A stretch of DNA of 64,000 nt. Origin: Xanthomonas cassavae CFBP 4642 (GTDB lineage Bacteria; Pseudomonadota; Gammaproteobacteria; Xanthomonadales; Xanthomonadaceae). The DNA lies in NCBI RefSeq assembly GCF_000454545.1, contig NZ_CM002139.1, forward strand, positions 3,516,447 to 3,580,446, read 5' to 3'. The notes under the pieces are model-generated. The model made no database searches and had not been told where the DNA came from. It worked only from the letters and a program-made list of their open reading frames with translations. Both the position numbers and the translations under genes were made by a program. Shown piece after piece: positions 28,069-38,590 of the stretch (the first letter of the stretch is position 1; each line of letters opens with the position of its first letter).

Positions 28069-28656
28069 ATGGCAATGCGCGGACGCGACGAAGACACTGG
28101 TGAATTCCGCGGCGCCAGCCGCAGCCAGCAGCGGCGCGAAGCGCTGGAAATCTTTGCGCTGGGCGAAAAGCTAGTCGCGCTCACGCCGGCCCAGCTGGCC
28201 AAGCTGCCGGTGCCCGAATCGCTGATTCCGCATATCGAAGAAAGCAAGCGCATCACCTCGCACATTGCCCACAAGCGGCAACTGGCGTTTCTGGCCAAGC
28301 ATATGCGCCGCGAGGACGACGAAACCCTGGATGCGATCCGCAACGCGCTGGATGCCAACAGCGACACCGCGCGCCGCGAAGTGGCCGCGATCCACCGGGT
28401 CGAGCGCTGGCGCGAACGCCTGCTCGCCGAAGGCGACACCGCACTGGCCGAGCTGCTGGACACCTACCCGGACGCCGACCGCCAGCAACTGCGCCAGCTG
28501 GTGCGCAACGCGATCCACGAACGCGCCAAGAACACCCCCCCGCGCGCCTATCGCGAACTGTTCCAGGTGCTGCGCAAGCTGTCTCAGGAGCAGGGAGTGG
28601 AGAGTGGGGATTCGGGATTGGAAGATGGCGAATCGACGTCGGAAGGCGACGAATAA
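28069..28656 (+). CDS. yjgA: Ribosome biogenesis factor YjgA/DarP (DUF615)
   Basis: A 195-residue protein associated with immature 50S subunits. The DUF615 core ([20 protein letters not shown], then [24 protein letters not shown] blocks) fills residues 15-175. The last 20 residues ([19 protein letters not shown]) are acidic and low-complexity. They are encoded by a GGGATTCGGGATTGG-type repeat of the kind found in nearby intergenic DNA. It is divergent from pmbA, an arrangement also known in E. coli. Confidence 0.92.
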   Translation: MAMRGRDEDTGEFRGASRSQQRREALEIFALGEKLVALTPAQLAKLPVPESLIPHIEESKRITSHIAHKRQLAFLAKHMRREDDETLDAIRNALDANSDTARREVAAIHRVERWRERLLAEGDTALAELLDTYPDADRQQLRQLVRNAIHERAKNTPPRAYRELFQVLRKLSQEQGVESGDSGLEDGESTSEGDE

Positions 28657-28825
28657 GCATCCGCCCGATCCATCAGCCGAGGCACCGGCCGTCCCAGCCG
28701 TTGCGAATCCCGGTTCCCGGCTCCCGGATCCCCACACACACATCCCATCACCCAGGCGGAACCCACCACGCCCCGCGCATCCTGTTGTTGCGAATCTCCA
28801 ATCCCGATTCCCGAATCCCAGCATC
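28657..28825. repeat. Degenerate GGGATTC/GAATCCC repeats between yjgA and tldD
   Basis: GCGAATCCCGGTTCCCGGCT and TCCAATCCCGATTCCCGAAT are members of the dispersed repeat family also seen at 35192-35247, 35318-35352, 47497-47530 and 56744-56762. Confidence 0.65.
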
Positions 28826-30271
28826 TCAGGCCTGCGTTCCACCAACGGTGATGCCGTCGATCAACAGCGACGGCTGGCCCACGCCCACCGGCACGCTCTG
28901 GCCGTCCTTGCCGCAGACGCCTACGCCTTCGTCCAGGGCCAGGTCATTGCCGATCATGCGTACCTTCTGCATGGTTTCCGGGCCATTGCCGATCAGGGTG
29001 GCGCCCTTGACCGGCGCGGTGACCTTGCCGTCTTCGATCAGGTAGGCCTCGGTGGCCGAGAACACGTATTTGCCGCTGGTGATGTCGACCTGGCCGCCGC
29101 CGAAGTTCACTGCATAGATGCCCTTCTTGACCGAGCGGATCATTTCTTCCGGGTCGTGCCGGCCGGCGCGCATGTAGGTATTGGTCATGCGCGGCATGGT
29201 CAGGTGCGCGAACGATTCGCGGCGGCCGTTGCCGGTGGGCGCCACGCCCATCAGGCGAGCGTTGTGGCTGTCCTGCATATAGCCCACCAGCACGCCGTCC
29301 TCGATCAGGGTGGTGCACTGGCTGGGCGTACCTTCGTCGTCGATGTTGAGCGAGCCGCGGCGCCCGTCCAGGGTGCCGTCGTCAACGATGGTCACGCCCG
29401 GCGAGGCCACGCGTTCACCGATGCGCCCGGCGTAGACGCTGGTGCCCTTGCGATTGAAATCGCCTTCCAGCCCATGGCCGACCGCCTCGTGCAGCAATAC
29501 GCCGGGCCAGCCCGGGCCGAGGACCACCGGCATCACCCCGGCCGGTGCGGGGATGGCATCCAGATTGACCAGCGCCTGGCGCAACGCCTCGCGCGCAAAA
29601 CCTTCCGGACGGCCATCGGCGAACAGCTCGGCATAGCCGTAACGGCCGCCGCCGCCGGAATACCCGGACTCGCGGCGGCCGTTGTGTTCGACGATGACCT
29701 GCACGTTCAGACGCACCAGCGGGCGCACGTCGGCCGCCAGCACGCCATCGCTGCGCGCGATCAGCACGGTATCCACGCCACCGGACAGGCTCACCATCAC
29801 CTGCTTGACGCGCGGGTCGGCGGCGCGCAGGAACTGGTCGATGCGGCGCAGCAGGTCCACCTTGGTGGCGCTGTCCATGTCGTCGACCGGATCGGTGGCC
29901 GGGTACAGCGCGCGGCCATTGCCACGCACCAGCGCGCGGCTGGGGTGCGCGCCGCCATCGCGCGAAATGGCGCGTGCCGATTGCGCCGCTTCCAGCAGGG
30001 TTTCGCGCTGGATATCGTCGGAGTACGCAAAGCCGGTTTTTTCGCCGGAGATCGCGCGCACGCCCACGCCTTGTTCGATGGAATGCGCGCCGTCCTTGAC
30101 GATGCCATCTTCCACACTCCAGCTCTCGCGCCGCGAATGCTGGAAATACAGATCGCCGAAGTCGATACCGGGGCCCAGCAGGGCGCCGAAGGTGCGGTCC
30201 AGATGGCCGGCGTCCAGGCCGGAAGGAAGCAGCAGCCGGGTTTCGGCCAGAGTGAGAGCGTTATCGGTCAT
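28826..30271 (-). CDS. tldD: Metalloprotease TldD
   Basis: A 481-residue catalytic subunit of the TldD/TldE protease. The zinc motif is the TldD-type HExxxH in [19 protein letters not shown]. The Gly-rich block [11 protein letters not shown] and the C-terminal [18 protein letters not shown] block, with its zinc-binding Cys region ([13 protein letters not shown]), fit the family. The ATG at 30271 is set by family length. It works with PmbA/TldE (26655-28022). Confidence 0.95.
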   Translation of the reverse strand: MTDNALTLAETRLLLPSGLDAGHLDRTFGALLGPGIDFGDLYFQHSRRESWSVEDGIVKDGAHSIEQGVGVRAISGEKTGFAYSDDIQRETLLEAAQSARAISRDGGAHPSRALVRGNGRALYPATDPVDDMDSATKVDLLRRIDQFLRAADPRVKQVMVSLSGGVDTVLIARSDGVLAADVRPLVRLNVQVIVEHNGRRESGYSGGGGRYGYAELFADGRPEGFAREALRQALVNLDAIPAPAGVMPVVLGPGWPGVLLHEAVGHGLEGDFNRKGTSVYAGRIGERVASPGVTIVDDGTLDGRRGSLNIDDEGTPSQCTTLIEDGVLVGYMQDSHNARLMGVAPTGNGRRESFAHLTMPRMTNTYMRAGRHDPEEMIRSVKKGIYAVNFGGGQVDITSGKYVFSATEAYLIEDGKVTAPVKGATLIGNGPETMQKVRMIGNDLALDEGVGVCGKDGQSVPVGVGQPSLLIDGITVGGTQA

Positions 30272-30370
30272 GCCATCAGGATGGGGCCCGCGCGCCGGGG
30301 AGACAAGTCGTCCGGCTGAATCGGGCGCGCCGCTATCATGGCTGCATCGTTTCCTTTGCCGCGCCTGCGC

Positions 30371-31126
30371 ATGAAGCTCATCGCCCACGTCCTGGATGGC
30401 CACACGCTGGACATCCGCCCTGCCCCGCACGCGCGCGACTGGATGGATGCCACCGACCAGCGCTACGCCTATCGCTGCCTGCCGTTGGCGATCGCCAATG
30501 CGCATGGCTGGGAGCTGCTGTGCCAGTCCGGCTTCGAGGCGCAGTGGAATGGCAGCGATGGTCTGGACGCCATTGCCATCCGCGCCGATGCCGGCACTGC
30601 GGCGCCGGCGATCAGCCACTTCGGCTATGGGGTGCTGACCTTTCATGTGCCGTGCCTGTTCCGCACCGACAGCGGGGTCGATCTGTTCGTCACCGGCCCG
30701 TTGAACCAGCCCAAGGATGGCATCGGCGCATTGAGCGGCCTGGTGGAAACCGACTGGAGCCCCTCCACCTTCACCATGAACTGGCGGTTTACCCGACCCG
30801 GGCGGGTGCGTTTCGCGGCCGGCGAGCCGTTCTGCCATCTGTTTCCGCTGCAGCGGCAGTTGATCGAGCGGGTGCAACCGCAGTGGAAGCCGCTGTCCGA
30901 AGCGCCGCAGCTGGCGCAGCAGCATGCCGACTGGACGCACAGCCGCACGCGCTTTCTGGAGGAACTGCCGGATGCGCAATCGGCGGCGGCGCGCGAAAAG
31001 TGGCAGCGCGGCTATTTCCGCGGGGTCACCGGAGCAGACCAGACGCCGCAACCGGGCCACCGTGCCCGCCTGCGCCTACCGATGTTCACGCGCGCCGGCA
31101 GCGACGAGGACGCGGCAGGCGGCTGA
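30371..31126 (+). CDS. DUF6065 family protein
   Basis: A cytosolic protein of about 251 residues with no signal peptide. The conserved pattern ([67 protein letters not shown]) matches the uncharacterised DUF6065 family, sometimes found near natural-product genes; here the neighbours are housekeeping genes. An ATG at 30338 is also possible. Neither start has a strong ribosome site. The function is unknown. It is divergent from tldD. Confidence 0.75.
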   Translation: MKLIAHVLDGHTLDIRPAPHARDWMDATDQRYAYRCLPLAIANAHGWELLCQSGFEAQWNGSDGLDAIAIRADAGTAAPAISHFGYGVLTFHVPCLFRTDSGVDLFVTGPLNQPKDGIGALSGLVETDWSPSTFTMNWRFTRPGRVRFAAGEPFCHLFPLQRQLIERVQPQWKPLSEAPQLAQQHADWTHSRTRFLEELPDAQSAAAREKWQRGYFRGVTGADQTPQPGHRARLRLPMFTRAGSDEDAAGG

Positions 31127-31284
31127 GCAGAAGCCGCGCATCGAGCTGCGTGCGAAGCGGCCTGTGGCGTACCGGCCGGCCGTTGGGGCCAACCAGGCCG
31201 GCGGCTCGGCAGCCAGACCGCTCATCGCCGAGGAACGCTCCTGTCAGACCATCGCCGCGCAATGCACCACAGTGCCAAGCGACG

Positions 31285-34200
31285 TCAGCGCGTTGGCGCA
31301 GCTGGCGTCCTGGCAGCCGGGGCGGGCTTGCTTGGCTCGCGTTCGCGTTCGACCACATCCACCTGCGGGTCTTTCCACGGCCCGGTGACGTGGTAGGTCT
31401 TGGCACCGATTGCACCCAGCGGCTTGCCGAGCACCGCATTGGCGGCCGCGCCCACCGCCGCCCCCACCGGGCCGCCGGCCACCGCGCCGACCACGGTCAG
31501 CAGGTTGCCGGCCTTGGGGTTGACGTCCACGGTCTGGTCGAAGGTCTGCGCGCGCAGGTCGGTCTGGCCGCGGATGGCGATGTCGGCAGCCGGGCCTTCG
31601 ATGCGGATGGCATCGGTGCGCGCGAAGCCCTCGCCAAAGCGCACCTCGCCGGCCAGCTTGTTGAAGGCCAGGCCCTTGGAGAAGAAATCGCGGAAGTCGA
31701 ACATCAGCCGGCGCGGCAGCTGCGCCACGCTGAGCAGGCCGAGCACGCGCCCGGCGCCGGGCTCCACTTCCAGCAACTGGCCGTTGCGGACATCCACCTT
31801 CAGGTTGCCGTCCAGCGAGCCGAGCGCGAAGCCGGTCGGCGAGCCCTGCCAGCCGGCATTGAGTTCCAGTTGGCCTTCGCCACCGCGCAGTTGCCCGCCC
31901 AGGGTGAGGTTCTGCAGCAGGTTGCCCAGATTGCGGCTGTCCACGCGCGCCGACAGCCGCGTGCTGGCCGCCTCGCCCTTGCCGCGCCACGCGCCGGTCA
32001 GGCCGATGCTCTGATCGTCCGAACGCAGCTGCAACTGGTCCACCTGCATGCCGTCGGTCAACCGGCTGCTGCGCAGGGTCGCCGCGCCCAGGGTCATCTT
32101 GCCGACCCGCAGGTCGTCGATGTCCAGCGCCAGCGGCGGGATCGAGACCGGGTCGAACTCGGCCACCGCGCGGCGTGCCGGTTCCGGCAAGGCACCGGCC
32201 AGCGGGTCGCCCGGCTCGGGCGCGGCGGGTTCCGGCGCATCGACCACCGGCTGCCAGCGCACCGTGCTGAGCTTGCCTTGCACCGTGCCGCCCTCGGCAT
32301 TGGGCACGGTGAGCTGCCCAGCCAGCGAGGGGCCGTCCAGGGTCACCGCCACCGCATCGCGAGTCGGGCGCAGCCGTAGCCGCGTCTGCGGGAACACGCC
32401 GCCGATCATCAGCAGCTTGTCGGCCTGCACGTCCACCTGCTGCAGCGGTACTGCGTCTTTCTTCGGCGGTGCCGGCTGACCCGGCAGCGGTGGCATGCCC
32501 GGATCGCTGCCGCCACGCGCCAGGCTGATCCAGTCGATCGCATCCAGCGAGGCAGTGCGGCCGGTGACCACCAGTCCACTGGCGGGCGGGCGCTCGGTCA
32601 CCGTGTCGGTGCCCATGACCACGCGTACGCCGGTCTGCTCGCCGTGACTGTTGGCCTTCAATGCCACCAGCTTGCCGAAGGCCACATCGATGTCGCCATC
32701 GCCTACCGGCAAGGCCACCTTGACCTGGATGTCCAGCGGACGGATCGCCGGCTTGTCCAGGGGCGCCGGCAGATCCAGCATGGTGCCGACCAGGTTCGAG
32801 CGCAGCGTCAGCAGCGCCTGCGCCTCCGGCTGGTCCGGCGTGGGCAGCGGCACGTCTACCCCCACCTGCCATGGCGCGCTGCCATGCACGTAGGGGCGTA
32901 ACCATTCCATCTGCGGCGCCCGGTCGAACAACTCCCTGGCGTCCAGGGAGGCATTCAGGCGTGCTTCGAAGGCTTGCGCCGGGTCCTGCACGAAGCCGCC
33001 GGCACGCAGCGCCAACTCGCCGGTGCGGCCCTGGTGCTGCACGCTCAACTGCTCGGCCGCAAAGCCGCTGTCGCGGTACTCGGCCTGCCCGCTGACCTGG
33101 TCGAAGGCCAGGTTCCAGCGCGCATCGGCCAGCTTTGCGCCCTGCAATGCAACCGTGCCCTGCAGATGCCCGCCCACGCCCTTGGTCCGCAACGGGCGCA
33201 GCAGGTCGAAACTCACCGCCGCCGGGCCGGACACGGTGAGGTTGCGCAAGGTGTCGCCATAACGGCGCTCCAGTGGACTCTGTCGCAGCATGCCCAGCAG
33301 CTGCGCTGCGTCGGCCTGGGCTGAGGCGCGCACGTAGAGCTCGGACGTCGCAAAACTGGGGATCCCCGCGTCCAGCTGCGCGATCGGAGTGCCGGCAAGA
33401 TCGCCCTGGCCTTGCAGCGAGAAGCCGTTGCCGATGAAGCTCAGATCGGCCTGCACCTGCTCCATCGCCGGCCAGTCCGGCTGGAAGCGGATCACGCCAT
33501 CGCGGATGTGCCCGAACGCCTCGAAGCGCCCATCGTTGTTGTCGAACGGCCAGTCGTCCAGATCGCCACTGACCAGGCCGGTGCCACCGGTGACCACACC
33601 GCCAGCCACGGCCATGTCCAGCCAATCGATCGCAGCCTTGCTCATCTTGGAGCGGATCCAGAACTTGCGCGCCACCGGCAGCGCCACGTCGTCCAGCTGC
33701 GCGGCCAGTTGCAGGCGCGGGCGGCTGCCGTCGTTCTGGAACCACAGCCCGCCGCGCACATTGGCGCCGTAGTCGCTGGCCTGCACGCGCAGGGCCGGGG
33801 TGGCGACCTGCCAGCCGGCGCCCTCGCGCCAGCCGACGATCTTGCCGGCCAGCTGGATCTGATGCACCACGCCAAAGCCGGTGGGCCAGTCGAAGCGCAC
33901 CGTGGCATCTGCTGCGGTTTCCAGTTCGCCGCCCTGTGCGTCGCCGTCAATGCGTCCGCGCAAACCGCTGATCCCCGGCGCATTGCCCACCGGCAGGAAA
34001 CCGAGTTCTTCGATCCGCCCCTGCGCACGCACGGCACCACCCTGCTCGCCGGCAATCTGCAGATCGGCCACGCGCAGCTGCGGTTTGGCCAAAGTCAACC
34101 AGCGGCGCAGCGCGGGCGAGAGTTGATCGCTCAACGCGGCAGCGGCAATCAGGCCGGAGACATCGCCTTGTTTGGCAGCCACCGCATAGCGACGCCCGCC

Positions 34201-35184
34201 GGCGATGCTTAGCCCATCCAGCCGCTGCAGGTTTGCCGCATCACCCAACCGCAGCCACGGCGCATCCAGCCGCCAACCACCGTCGATGGTGTGCCAGCGC
34301 GCGCGCGCCTGCAGGCGCTCCCAGCGCAGCGTGCGGCGTGCGGTTTCATCCGGCAGCGCGGTGCCCGACAACTGCAGCTGGGTGAGATCGGCATCCACGG
34401 TAACAGCGGTCACCCGGCGCGCGCGCAGCTGTGCCCAGGCCTGTAGCCGCCCGCCGCCGCCGTCCAGGCGCATGCCGCCGACCTGCAGCAGCGACGCCCA
34501 GGCCGCCAGGTCGGCCGGGTCGGCCTGTGCATAGGCGCTGCCGTCGCCCCTGTTGCGGTCGAATTCCAGTACCGCGGTCAGCGGCGCGCGCTTGAGATCG
34601 ACCCAGCTGCGGCTGCCTACCTTGACCGTCGAACCGCTCACGCGCAGGCGCAGATCGATCCGCGGCAGCGTGGTGTCCAGGCCGATCGACGGCGCGTGCA
34701 CCTGTAGCCGCGCCTCGGCCAGCTGGATCTCGCCGAGCCGGCGCAGCGCGTCGAGCGGATCGGAACGCTTGCCGCTCGGCAATCCCTGCACCGACCACAC
34801 ACCGTCGTCGCCGCGTTGCAGGGTCAGCGCCAGCCCGCGCAGACGCACCTCGGTCAGCGAATGACCAGGAAACAGCCCGGCATACATCGCCAGCAGGATT
34901 TCCGCCTGCCCCACCTGCACCTCGCCATGCGGACCGATGCGCAGGCCATCCAGCCGCAGCAGCGGCCCGCGCCGCGTCCACTCGGTGTCCAGCCGATCGA
35001 AGGCGATCGCCTGCCCGGCGCGCTGGCTCAACCAGTCGGCGATCTGCTGTGGGTGCTCTTCCGCCAACGGCAACGCCTGGCCGGCCGCCCCGACCAGCAA
35101 CGCGATCGCCACCACCGCCAGCGCGGCGGCAGTGATCGCATAGCGGCGGAACAACCGCAGACGGCGGCGCAGCGGGGTCGGCAT
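31285..35184 (-). CDS. yhdP: YhdP family phospholipid transport protein (AsmA-like)
   Basis: A 1299-residue protein with an N-terminal membrane anchor (residues about 13-35), a long beta-taco AsmA/DUF3971 body and the C-terminal AsmA_2-type block (LNAGWQGSPTGFALGSLDGN). YhdP, TamB and YdbH are the envelope-spanning bridges thought to move phospholipids to the outer membrane. The Pro/Arg-rich end (PAPAARTPAAPTR) is not conserved. The ATG at 35184 was chosen because the open frame upstream of it is only intergenic GGGGATT repeat. It follows rng in a long minus-strand run. Confidence 0.92.
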   Translation of the reverse strand: MPTPLRRRLRLFRRYAITAAALAVVAIALLVGAAGQALPLAEEHPQQIADWLSQRAGQAIAFDRLDTEWTRRGPLLRLDGLRIGPHGEVQVGQAEILLAMYAGLFPGHSLTEVRLRGLALTLQRGDDGVWSVQGLPSGKRSDPLDALRRLGEIQLAEARLQVHAPSIGLDTTLPRIDLRLRVSGSTVKVGSRSWVDLKRAPLTAVLEFDRNRGDGSAYAQADPADLAAWASLLQVGGMRLDGGGGRLQAWAQLRARRVTAVTVDADLTQLQLSGTALPDETARRTLRWERLQARARWHTIDGGWRLDAPWLRLGDAANLQRLDGLSIAGGRRYAVAAKQGDVSGLIAAAALSDQLSPALRRWLTLAKPQLRVADLQIAGEQGGAVRAQGRIEELGFLPVGNAPGISGLRGRIDGDAQGGELETAADATVRFDWPTGFGVVHQIQLAGKIVGWREGAGWQVATPALRVQASDYGANVRGGLWFQNDGSRPRLQLAAQLDDVALPVARKFWIRSKMSKAAIDWLDMAVAGGVVTGGTGLVSGDLDDWPFDNNDGRFEAFGHIRDGVIRFQPDWPAMEQVQADLSFIGNGFSLQGQGDLAGTPIAQLDAGIPSFATSELYVRASAQADAAQLLGMLRQSPLERRYGDTLRNLTVSGPAAVSFDLLRPLRTKGVGGHLQGTVALQGAKLADARWNLAFDQVSGQAEYRDSGFAAEQLSVQHQGRTGELALRAGGFVQDPAQAFEARLNASLDARELFDRAPQMEWLRPYVHGSAPWQVGVDVPLPTPDQPEAQALLTLRSNLVGTMLDLPAPLDKPAIRPLDIQVKVALPVGDGDIDVAFGKLVALKANSHGEQTGVRVVMGTDTVTERPPASGLVVTGRTASLDAIDWISLARGGSDPGMPPLPGQPAPPKKDAVPLQQVDVQADKLLMIGGVFPQTRLRLRPTRDAVAVTLDGPSLAGQLTVPNAEGGTVQGKLSTVRWQPVVDAPEPAAPEPGDPLAGALPEPARRAVAEFDPVSIPPLALDIDDLRVGKMTLGAATLRSSRLTDGMQVDQLQLRSDDQSIGLTGAWRGKGEAASTRLSARVDSRNLGNLLQNLTLGGQLRGGEGQLELNAGWQGSPTGFALGSLDGNLKVDVRNGQLLEVEPGAGRVLGLLSVAQLPRRLMFDFRDFFSKGLAFNKLAGEVRFGEGFARTDAIRIEGPAADIAIRGQTDLRAQTFDQTVDVNPKAGNLLTVVGAVAGGPVGAAVGAAANAVLGKPLGAIGAKTYHVTGPWKDPQVDVVEREREPSKPAPAARTPAAPTR

Positions 35185-35191
35185 CAGGGGC

Positions 35192-35247
35192 GGGGATTTG
35201 GCATTGGGGATTTGGCATTGGGGATTGGGGATTGGGGATTGGGGATT
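35192..35247. repeat. Tandem repeats 14 bp x2 and 7 bp x4 (GGGGATT) before yhdP
   Basis: GGGGATTTGGCATT occurs twice, then GGGGATT four times, ending eight bases before the yhdP ATG. An inverse-orientation set (AATCCCGAATTCCGACTCCC) lies at 35324-35352 next to the rng stop. The repeats occupy the yhdP leader. Confidence 0.9.
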
Positions 35248-35352
35248 GGTCACAGCTTGTCCAAGCACGGCAACGTCAACGTCCCTGCTCGCCGTACATC
35301 ATGACGGCGCCGGCTTTTACAAATCCCGAATTCCGACTCCCCAATCCCGGCC

Positions 35353-36849
35353 TCACAGCAGCACCACATCGAACTGTTCCTGCAGGTACTGGTCGTCGGA
35401 CTGGAAGCGGATGCTCTTGCCAAGGAATTCTTCGAGCTCGGCCACGGCTGCCGACTCTTCGTCGGTGATGCGCGACACCACCTTGGACGAGGCGATCACC
35501 AACAGCCGGGCGGCGTCGAACTGGCGCACCGCGCGGGTGATCTCGCGGAAGATCTCGTAGGTCACCGTTTCGGCGGTCTTGATGGTCCCGCGCCCGCCGC
35601 AGTGCCCGCAGGTTTCCGAGAGCTGGCGCTCCAGGCTTTCGACGGTGCGCTTGCGGGTCATCTCCACCAGGCCCAGCGGCGAGAACTCGTACACGGTGGT
35701 CTTGGCGTGATCGCGCGCCAGCGCCTTTTCCAGCGTGCGCAGCACCTGGCGGCGGTGCTCGGCGTCGTCCATATCGATGAAGTCGATGATGATGATGCCG
35801 CCCAGGTTGCGCAGCCGCAGCTGCCGCGCCACCGCCTGCGCCGCTTCCAGGTTGGTGCGGAACACGGTTTCTTCCAGGTTGCGCTGCCCCACGAACGAGC
35901 CGGTGTTGACGTCGATGGTGGTCATCGCTTCGGTCTGGTCGATCACCAGGTAGCCACCGGACTTGAGCGGCACCTGCTTGTTCAACGCGCGCCCGATCTC
36001 GTCTTCCACCCCGTACAGGTCGAAGATCGGCCGATCGCCGGTGTACAGCTCCAGCCGCTCGGCCAGCACCGGCATGTACTTGGCCACGAAGGCCTGCAAC
36101 TGCACGAAGGTTTCATTGGAATCCACCTTGACCTTTTCCACGTCCTTTCGGATCAGGTCGCGCACCGCCCGCAGCGGCAGGCTCAGGTCTTCATAGATGA
36201 TGCTGCACGGCGGCGCTTCGCGGCCGCGCCGCTCGACCACGTTCCAGACCCGCGACAGGTAGGCGATGTCTTCGGCCAGCGCCTCGGCCGGCTGGCCCTC
36301 GGCGTTGGTGCGGATGATGTAGCCGAAGCCGCCATGCTGGGCAGAGACCTCGCTGACGATGGTCTTCAGGCGCAGTCGCTCAGCCTCGTCCTCGATCCGC
36401 GCCGACACCCCGACGATCCTGGACTGCGGCAGCAGCACTAAGTAGCGCGAGGGGATGCTGATCTGGGTGGTCAGGCGCGCGCCCTTGGTGCCGATCGGGT
36501 CCTTGACCACCTGCACCACGATGTCCTGGCCGTCGCGCAACAGCTCGACGATGGGAACCGAGGTGGCCGGCGGCGGCAGCGGGGTTTCTTCGGTGTCGAC
36601 CACACTGGCCGGTGCCGGCACCGGGCGCACCACGTCGTTGGCGTGCAGGAACGCCGCGCGCTCCAGCCCCACTTCGACGAAGGCCGCCTGCATGCCCGGC
36701 ATCACCCGCTGCACCTTGCCCTTGTAGATATTGCCCACCACGCCCCGGCGCCAGCCGCGCTCGATATGCAGTTCCTGCAGCATGCCGTTCTCGATCACCG
36801 CCACACGGGTCTCGCGCGGGGTGACGTTGACCAAAATCTCTTCCGACAT
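35353..36849 (-). CDS. rng: Ribonuclease G
   Basis: A 498-residue endoribonuclease of the RNase E/G family that matures the 5' end of 16S rRNA and decays some mRNAs. The S1 domain is at the N-terminus (RGVVGNIYKGKVQRVMPGMQAAFVEVG). The catalytic DNase-I-like region has IDVNTGSFVG and IIIIDFIDMDD with metal-binding Asp residues. The zinc-link CGHCGGRG follows. The start ATG overlaps the maf stop as TGATG, and GGAG lies seven bases upstream, so translation is coupled to maf. Confidence 0.95.
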   Translation of the reverse strand: MSEEILVNVTPRETRVAVIENGMLQELHIERGWRRGVVGNIYKGKVQRVMPGMQAAFVEVGLERAAFLHANDVVRPVPAPASVVDTEETPLPPPATSVPIVELLRDGQDIVVQVVKDPIGTKGARLTTQISIPSRYLVLLPQSRIVGVSARIEDEAERLRLKTIVSEVSAQHGGFGYIIRTNAEGQPAEALAEDIAYLSRVWNVVERRGREAPPCSIIYEDLSLPLRAVRDLIRKDVEKVKVDSNETFVQLQAFVAKYMPVLAERLELYTGDRPIFDLYGVEDEIGRALNKQVPLKSGGYLVIDQTEAMTTIDVNTGSFVGQRNLEETVFRTNLEAAQAVARQLRLRNLGGIIIIDFIDMDDAEHRRQVLRTLEKALARDHAKTTVYEFSPLGLVEMTRKRTVESLERQLSETCGHCGGRGTIKTAETVTYEIFREITRAVRQFDAARLLVIASSKVVSRITDEESAAVAELEEFLGKSIRFQSDDQYLQEQFDVVLL

Positions 36850-37421
36850 CAATGCGCTCCGAAGGCTGTGAGCAACTGCGAGGTATGAAACAACGGCAAC
36901 CCCATCACACCGGAGTAGCTACCGGACAGATGGGTGATGAAACGCTCCGCGCGCCCCTGGATCGCATACGCGCCGGCCTTGCCCATCGGTTCGCCACAGG
37001 CCGCGTAGGCGGCGATCCGTGCCTCGTCCAGCGTAGCGAACGTCACCTCCGACACCAGCACCGCCTGCGCCGGGGCGCGCTGTGCGCAGACCAGGACCAC
37101 CGCCGTGAGGACCTGATGGGTGCGCCCGGACAGCACGCGCAGCATGGCGATCGCATCGTCCACATCGGCCGGCTTGCCGAACACCCGCTCGCCTAGCACC
37201 ACTTCGGTATCGGAGCCCAGCACGATCGCATCGGAGTCGCCGGCCTGCACCTGCGCCAGACCGGCACGCGCCTTGTCCAGCGCCACGCGCTGCACATAGT
37301 GCTCGGGCGACTCGTTCGGCGCGCGCAACTCGGGCACGTCCAGTTCCAGGGTCTGGAACGGCACGTCCAGACGTTGCAGCAATTCTTGTCGGCGGGGCGA
37401 GCGGGAGGCGAGATAGAGCAT
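36849..37421 (-). CDS. maf: Maf-like nucleotide pyrophosphatase
   Basis: A 190-residue nucleoside triphosphate pyrophosphatase (dTTP/UTP type likely). Family motifs are [13 protein letters not shown] at the N-terminus, [10 protein letters not shown] with the catalytic Asp, [10 protein letters not shown], and [16 protein letters not shown] with [10 protein letters not shown]. It is the first gene of a maf-rng-yhdP run with overlapping ends. The next minus-strand genes upstream (rlmH) are separated by an inserted plus-strand block. Confidence 0.94.
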   Translation of the reverse strand: MLYLASRSPRRQELLQRLDVPFQTLELDVPELRAPNESPEHYVQRVALDKARAGLAQVQAGDSDAIVLGSDTEVVLGERVFGKPADVDDAIAMLRVLSGRTHQVLTAVVLVCAQRAPAQAVLVSEVTFATLDEARIAAYAACGEPMGKAGAYAIQGRAERFITHLSGSYSGVMGLPLFHTSQLLTAFGAH

Positions 37422-37550
37422 CCGCCCAGCATACCTGTTGCCCGCACTCGCCCGCTTGCTTTGCGCAGGCGTATCGCTGCCACGCCACGCGCGACTCACA
37501 ACATGTTCATCGACCTCCCAACACGCTCGCAGCACAAACAAGGAGATCCC

Positions 37551-38285
37551 ATGCGTACTACCCTCAAGCCGTTGCTGCTGGCCCTGTCCCTCGCTGCCGG
37601 AACCGCCATGACCGCCCACGCTCAACCCGCGCCGAGCTACGCCCTTCCCAATGACGGCACCCTGCTCAACGTCTCGGCCGAGGCCGAGGCCAAGCGCGTA
37701 CCGGACATCGCCACGTTGTCGGCTGGCGTGGTCACCCAGGCCACCGACGGCAACGCCGCGATGCGCCAGAACGCCGAACAGATGAGCAAGGTCATGAGCG
37801 CGGTGAAGGCCGTCGGCATCGCCGACAAGGACGTGCAGACCAGCGGCATCAACCTCAGCCCGCAGTACACCTACAAGGAAAACGAGGCGCCGAAGATCAA
37901 CGGCTACCAGGCCAGCAACACCGTCAGCCTGAAGGTGCGCGACATCGCCAAGCTGGGCAAGGTGCTCGACGCCCTGGTCGCCAATGGCGCCAACGACATC
38001 AACGGCCCCAGCTTCTCGATCGACCAGCCCGAACCGGTCTACGACGAAGCACGCGTGGCCGCACTGAAAAAGGCCCAGACCCGCGCCGACACCTACGCCA
38101 AGTCGCTGGGCCTGAAGGTGCGCCGCATCGTCAGCATCTCCGAAGTACGCAGTGGCGGCGGTGTGCGTCCGATGATGATGGCCGCCTCGATGCGCTCGGC
38201 CAAGGCCGAGATGGATACACCGGTGTCTCCGGGCGAAAGCACTCTGTCGATCAACCTGGATGTGACGTTCGAACTGGGGCGTTGA
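37551..38285 (+). CDS. SIMPL (DUF541) domain periplasmic protein
   Basis: A 244-residue exported protein. AGGAG precedes the ATG and the signal peptide is cleaved near AHA-QP. The SIMPL/DUF541 domain starts at [22 protein letters not shown] and includes [32 protein letters not shown] blocks. E. coli YggE of this family is linked to oxidative stress tolerance; the function here is unknown. It stands at the left end of a plus-strand block inserted between maf and rlmH. Confidence 0.9.
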   Translation: MRTTLKPLLLALSLAAGTAMTAHAQPAPSYALPNDGTLLNVSAEAEAKRVPDIATLSAGVVTQATDGNAAMRQNAEQMSKVMSAVKAVGIADKDVQTSGINLSPQYTYKENEAPKINGYQASNTVSLKVRDIAKLGKVLDALVANGANDINGPSFSIDQPEPVYDEARVAALKKAQTRADTYAKSLGLKVRRIVSISEVRSGGGVRPMMMAASMRSAKAEMDTPVSPGESTLSINLDVTFELGR

Positions 38286-38590
38286 AGCTGCTGGCAACAC
38301 GCTCCAACACATGGTGTGACTTTGCTCGAACTGCCCTCTTTGGAGGGCAGTTTCGTTTGTATGGCTTGGCAAGCGGCCTCCTGCGCCACCGATCCGACTA
38401 AGCGCTGAAAAGCAGGCGACCTGCAAAGTGCCGTAAGTCACAAATATGAATTGTGAATAGGCAAATATCGGCTTTTGTGCTTAAAGAAACATGAAATTCA
38501 AGGAAATCATTCTTTAAGCGAGCGCTACCTCTCTCTAGCATCGGTTGTCAGCGCACCGTCACATTCGTGATGGCGCTCATCTGGAGAGAG
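38286..38590. other. Intergenic region upstream of the TonB-dependent receptor
   Basis: It holds the SIMPL-gene terminator hairpin (38329-38352) and then unusually AT-rich DNA. In this stretch TCACAA-N7-TTGTGA (38438-38456) forms an inverted repeat that could be an operator, and GGAGAG lies just before the receptor start. No gene is seen. Confidence 0.5.
38329..38352 (+). terminator. Terminator-like hairpin after the SIMPL gene
   Basis: The stem AACTGCCCT-N6-AGGGCAGTT is followed by TCGTTTGT. It lies 43 bases after the stop codon. Confidence 0.65.
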
